A stretch of DNA of 64,000 nt from Candidatus Rokuibacteriota bacterium (lineage in GTDB: Bacteria > Methylomirabilota > Methylomirabilia > Rokubacteriales > CSP1-6). Under the pieces are notes generated by a model, which did not search any database, was not told where the DNA came from, and worked only from the letters and a program-made list of their open reading frames with translations. The position numbers were made by a program, and so were the translations under genes. This document shows, piece by piece, positions 61,981-64,000 of this stretch (positions are counted from its first letter, which is position 1; each line of letters starts with the position of its first letter). The stretch lies in the NCBI GenBank assembly GCA_003220265.1, contig QHRW01000017.1, positions 1-64,000 of the forward strand, read 5' to 3'.

Positions 61981-64000
61981 ATGACGACCCCGGCCGACGC
62001 GCCGGCGCACGGCGCGCATCTCGTCGGCAGCGTGCCGCTGGCCAGCGCGGAGACCGTCTTCGCCACCGTGGCCGCCCAGCTCGGCGATCGCGTGCGGCGC
62101 ATCCCCGACGGCGAGACGGGGCCGCGCTCGGACTGGATCGTGTGGCAGCTTCCCGTCTTCACCTCGCAGCCGCAGCTCGAGGTGGTGCCGCCCGGCGCGG
62201 AGAGCTGGCGGCCGCTGCCGCGCGTACGGCTGGAGGACGGCGCGCGCGGCGACCAGATCCGCTTCGCCGCGCTCGGCTACGCGGACGCGGCGCTGGCGTC
62301 GTATCGCGTCTTCGCGCGGCTCAAGCGCGACGGCCAGGTGCCGGCGGCCTGCCGCTTCCAGGTGTGCCTGCCCACCCCGCTGGCGCCGATCAGCGCGTTC
62401 GTCGTGCCCGAGCACCAGGCCGCGCTGGAGCCGCCGTACGAGACGCGGCTGCTGGAAGAGCTGGCGCTCGTGCTGCGCGAGGTGCCGCACGACCAGCTCG
62501 CGATCCAGTGGGACACCAACTTCGAGTTCGCGATGCTGGAAGGCGTGTTCCCGGTGTGGTTCGCCGACGTCAAGGGCGGCGTCCTCGAGCGGCTGCTGCG
62601 AGTAGCGCGCCACGTGCCGGCCGACGTCGAGCTCGGCTATCACTTCTGCTACGGCGACGTGCAGCACCGCCACTTCAAGGAGCCCGCCGACACCGGCCGC
62701 CTCGTGGAGATCGCCAACGCGCTGGCGGCCAGCCTGGGCCGCCCGCTCAACTGGATTCACCTGCCGGTGCCGCGCGATCGCCACGACGAGCGGTACTACG
62801 CGCCGCTGGCCGAGCTGCGCCTGCGGGCGGAGACCGAGCTCTATCTGGGGCTCGTCCACCACACGGACGGCATCGAGGGCACGCGGCGCCGGATGGAGGC
62901 CGCGCGACGCTTCGTCGCCGGCTTCGGCGTGGCCACCGAGTGCGGCTGGGGCCGCCGGCCGCCGGCGACGATCCCCGAGCTGCTGCGCATCCACCACGCC
63001 GCCAGCGCCCCGCTGCGCCCGGCCGGCGCCGGGCGCCCGCCCTTCCGCTGGCCGCCCGGCATCGTGCGCGTGCCGGACGAGGACTGGACGCGCCAGCCGA
63101 TCGACACGTTCGGGCTGCGCTACGACACGGTGGAGAACCACGGCTGGTATCGCAACCTCGATCCCACGGTCGAGGATCTCGCCCGCCATCTCGACCACGG
63201 GCAGATCCTCGTGGATTACTCGGGCGGGACCGGCATCCTGCTCGACCGGCTGAAGCTGCGCATCTTCGACCGCCAGGTCGGCATGCTCATCGCCGACAGC
63301 TCGCCCAAGTTCCTGCGCGTGGCCCTCGACAAGTTCGGCGACGACGAGCGCGTGGCGTTGCGGCTGCTCCGCTGGCTCAAGGAGAAGAACCGGCTCGAGT
63401 ATCTCGAGGAGGTGCTGGGCCCGGACCTCGTCGGGCGCGGCGTGGACGCGCTGGCGTCCACGAACGCGATCCACCTCTACCTGGAGCTGCCGGAGACGCT
63501 GGCCTCGTGGGCGCGCGTGCTGCGGCCGGGCGGGCGCGTGTTCGTGCAGTCGGGCAACATCCGCAACCCGCAGGCGGGCCCGCGCGAGTGGATCCTGGAC
63601 GAGACCGTGTGGGCGATCCACGAGGTGGCGATGGGCCTCGTGCGCAACGACCCGCGCTATGCCGCCTACCGGCCGCTGCTCGACGACGAGGCGCGCCTGC
63701 GCGCGCACGTGGCCTACCGCGACCGCGTCTTCCTGCCCGTGCGCCCGCTCGACTACTACCTGCGCTGTCTGGAGGGCGCCGGCTTCCGCGTGGAGGACGT
63801 GAGCGCGCGCACGATCGAGGCGCGCGTGGAGGACTGGTTCCAGTTCCTGAGCGCGTACCACGAGGCGGTGCTCGGCTGGATCGGCGGCTCGGCCAAGGTG
63901 GACGGGCGGGCCGCCGGCGAGGAGGCCGTGCGCGACCGGCTGGCGCTGATCCGCCACGCCATGCACACGCTCTTCGGCGGGCGCGAGGCCTTCCAGTGCT
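61981..64000 (+). CDS. MetE-like domain fused to class I methyltransferase (3' end outside window)
   Basis: At least 673 residues, open to the window edge. Residues about 8-350 form a MetE-like barrel: HLVGSVPLASAETVF, RIPDGETGPRSDWI, WDTNFEFAMLEGVF, His221 and Cys223 (GYHFCYGD), Cys321 (VATECGWGRRPP). Residues about 395-560 are a Rossmann methyltransferase: motif I ILVDYSGGTGILLDRL (Asp412), then LIADSSPKFLRVALDK, and LASWARVLRPGGRVFVQSG. One polypeptide thus joins zinc-thiol alkyl-transfer and SAM-methylation modules. Substrates are unknown. Confidence 0.85.
   Translation, partial: MTTPADAPAHGAHLVGSVPLASAETVFATVAAQLGDRVRRIPDGETGPRSDWIVWQLPVFTSQPQLEVVPPGAESWRPLPRVRLEDGARGDQIRFAALGYADAALASYRVFARLKRDGQVPAACRFQVCLPTPLAPISAFVVPEHQAALEPPYETRLLEELALVLREVPHDQLAIQWDTNFEFAMLEGVFPVWFADVKGGVLERLLRVARHVPADVELGYHFCYGDVQHRHFKEPADTGRLVEIANALAASLGRPLNWIHLPVPRDRHDERYYAPLAELRLRAETELYLGLVHHTDGIEGTRRRMEAARRFVAGFGVATECGWGRRPPATIPELLRIHHAASAPLRPAGAGRPPFRWPPGIVRVPDEDWTRQPIDTFGLRYDTVENHGWYRNLDPTVEDLARHLDHGQILVDYSGGTGILLDRLKLRIFDRQVGMLIADSSPKFLRVALDKFGDDERVALRLLRWLKEKNRLEYLEEVLGPDLVGRGVDALASTNAIHLYLELPETLASWARVLRPGGRVFVQSGNIRNPQAGPREWILDETVWAIHEVAMGLVRNDPRYAAYRPLLDDEARLRAHVAYRDRVFLPVRPLDYYLRCLEGAGFRVEDVSARTIEARVEDWFQFLSAYHEAVLGWIGGSAKVDGRAAGEEAVRDRLALIRHAMHTLFGGREAFQC

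Noticed and set aside
61957-63966. A 669-codon minus-strand ORF
   Set aside because: It is opposite the MetE/methyltransferase fusion, which has real motifs; the minus translation is low-complexity.

Overview
The window is a GC-rich, gene-dense stretch of bacterial chromosome. It has about 60 protein genes, no rRNA or tRNA, no insertion sequence and no CRISPR array. The content is metabolic: acyl-CoA chemistry, peptide and sugar ABC importers, a lanthanide-type PQQ alcohol dehydrogenase, a tungsten aldehyde oxidoreductase, TauD dioxygenases and several MetE-like proteins. This mix suggests a free-living soil or subsurface heterotroph. The combination resembles Candidatus Rokubacteria/Methylomirabilota (NC10 relatives), but that is inference from gene content; the window has no phylogenetic marker except bS21.

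Layout. 1-8.8 kb: small hydrolases, a lipoprotein, an aminotransferase/CoA-ligase pair, an M24 protein, a MetE-like protein and a TetR/hydrolase pair. 8.3-14.8 kb (minus): binding protein, two permeases, TonB-dependent receptor and P-loop kinase. 14.8-21.8 kb: a frameshifted hydrolase, thioesterase, YtcJ-type amidohydrolase, short secreted proteins, and a BTAD regulator fused to an alpha/beta hydrolase. 20.9-29.7 kb (minus): TauD, a binding-protein/cytochrome c fusion, PQQ dehydrogenase, aldo/keto reductase, aldehyde:ferredoxin oxidoreductase and hybrid histidine kinase, which together look like an alcohol/aldehyde oxidation module. 29.9-31.8 kb: leuA with a promoter, leader peptide and terminator that look like a leucine attenuator. 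31.8-40.6 kb (minus): amidohydrolase, amidase, dehydrogenase, FadJ-like enzyme, rpsU and CoA transferase. 40.6-49.4 kb (plus): FMN oxidase, a rhodanese with an in-frame UGA that is a good selenocysteine candidate, an acyl-CoA dehydrogenase pair, a 41-bp tandem repeat, a second peptide ABC set and an esterase. 49.4-55.2 kb: PQQ-type sugar dehydrogenase, DUF4242 protein, and pqqA-B-C-D-E with an internally deleted pqqE, then DoxX and a beta-propeller. 55.2-64 kb: a sugar ABC set with a frameshifted binding protein, TauD, zinc alcohol dehydrogenase, cupin, a MetE homologue, and a MetE/methyltransferase fusion running off the end.

How genes are expressed. Genes in a string are commonly coupled by ATGA or GTGA overlaps. 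Ten starts lack a Shine-Dalgarno sequence and have a TAnnnT hexamer 6-9 nt upstream, which suggests leaderless mRNAs. Four divergent gene pairs share one dyad-symmetric -10 box. Consensus TTGACA-N17/18-TAnnnT-type promoters are visible at leuA, pqqA, the DUF4242 gene and the sugar ABC operon.

Functional links. The pqq genes at 51-54 kb could supply PQQ to the dehydrogenase at 23 kb, but the pqqE copy here lacks most of its radical-SAM barrel. Three ABC importers have no ATPase gene in the window, so they presumably use ATPases encoded elsewhere.
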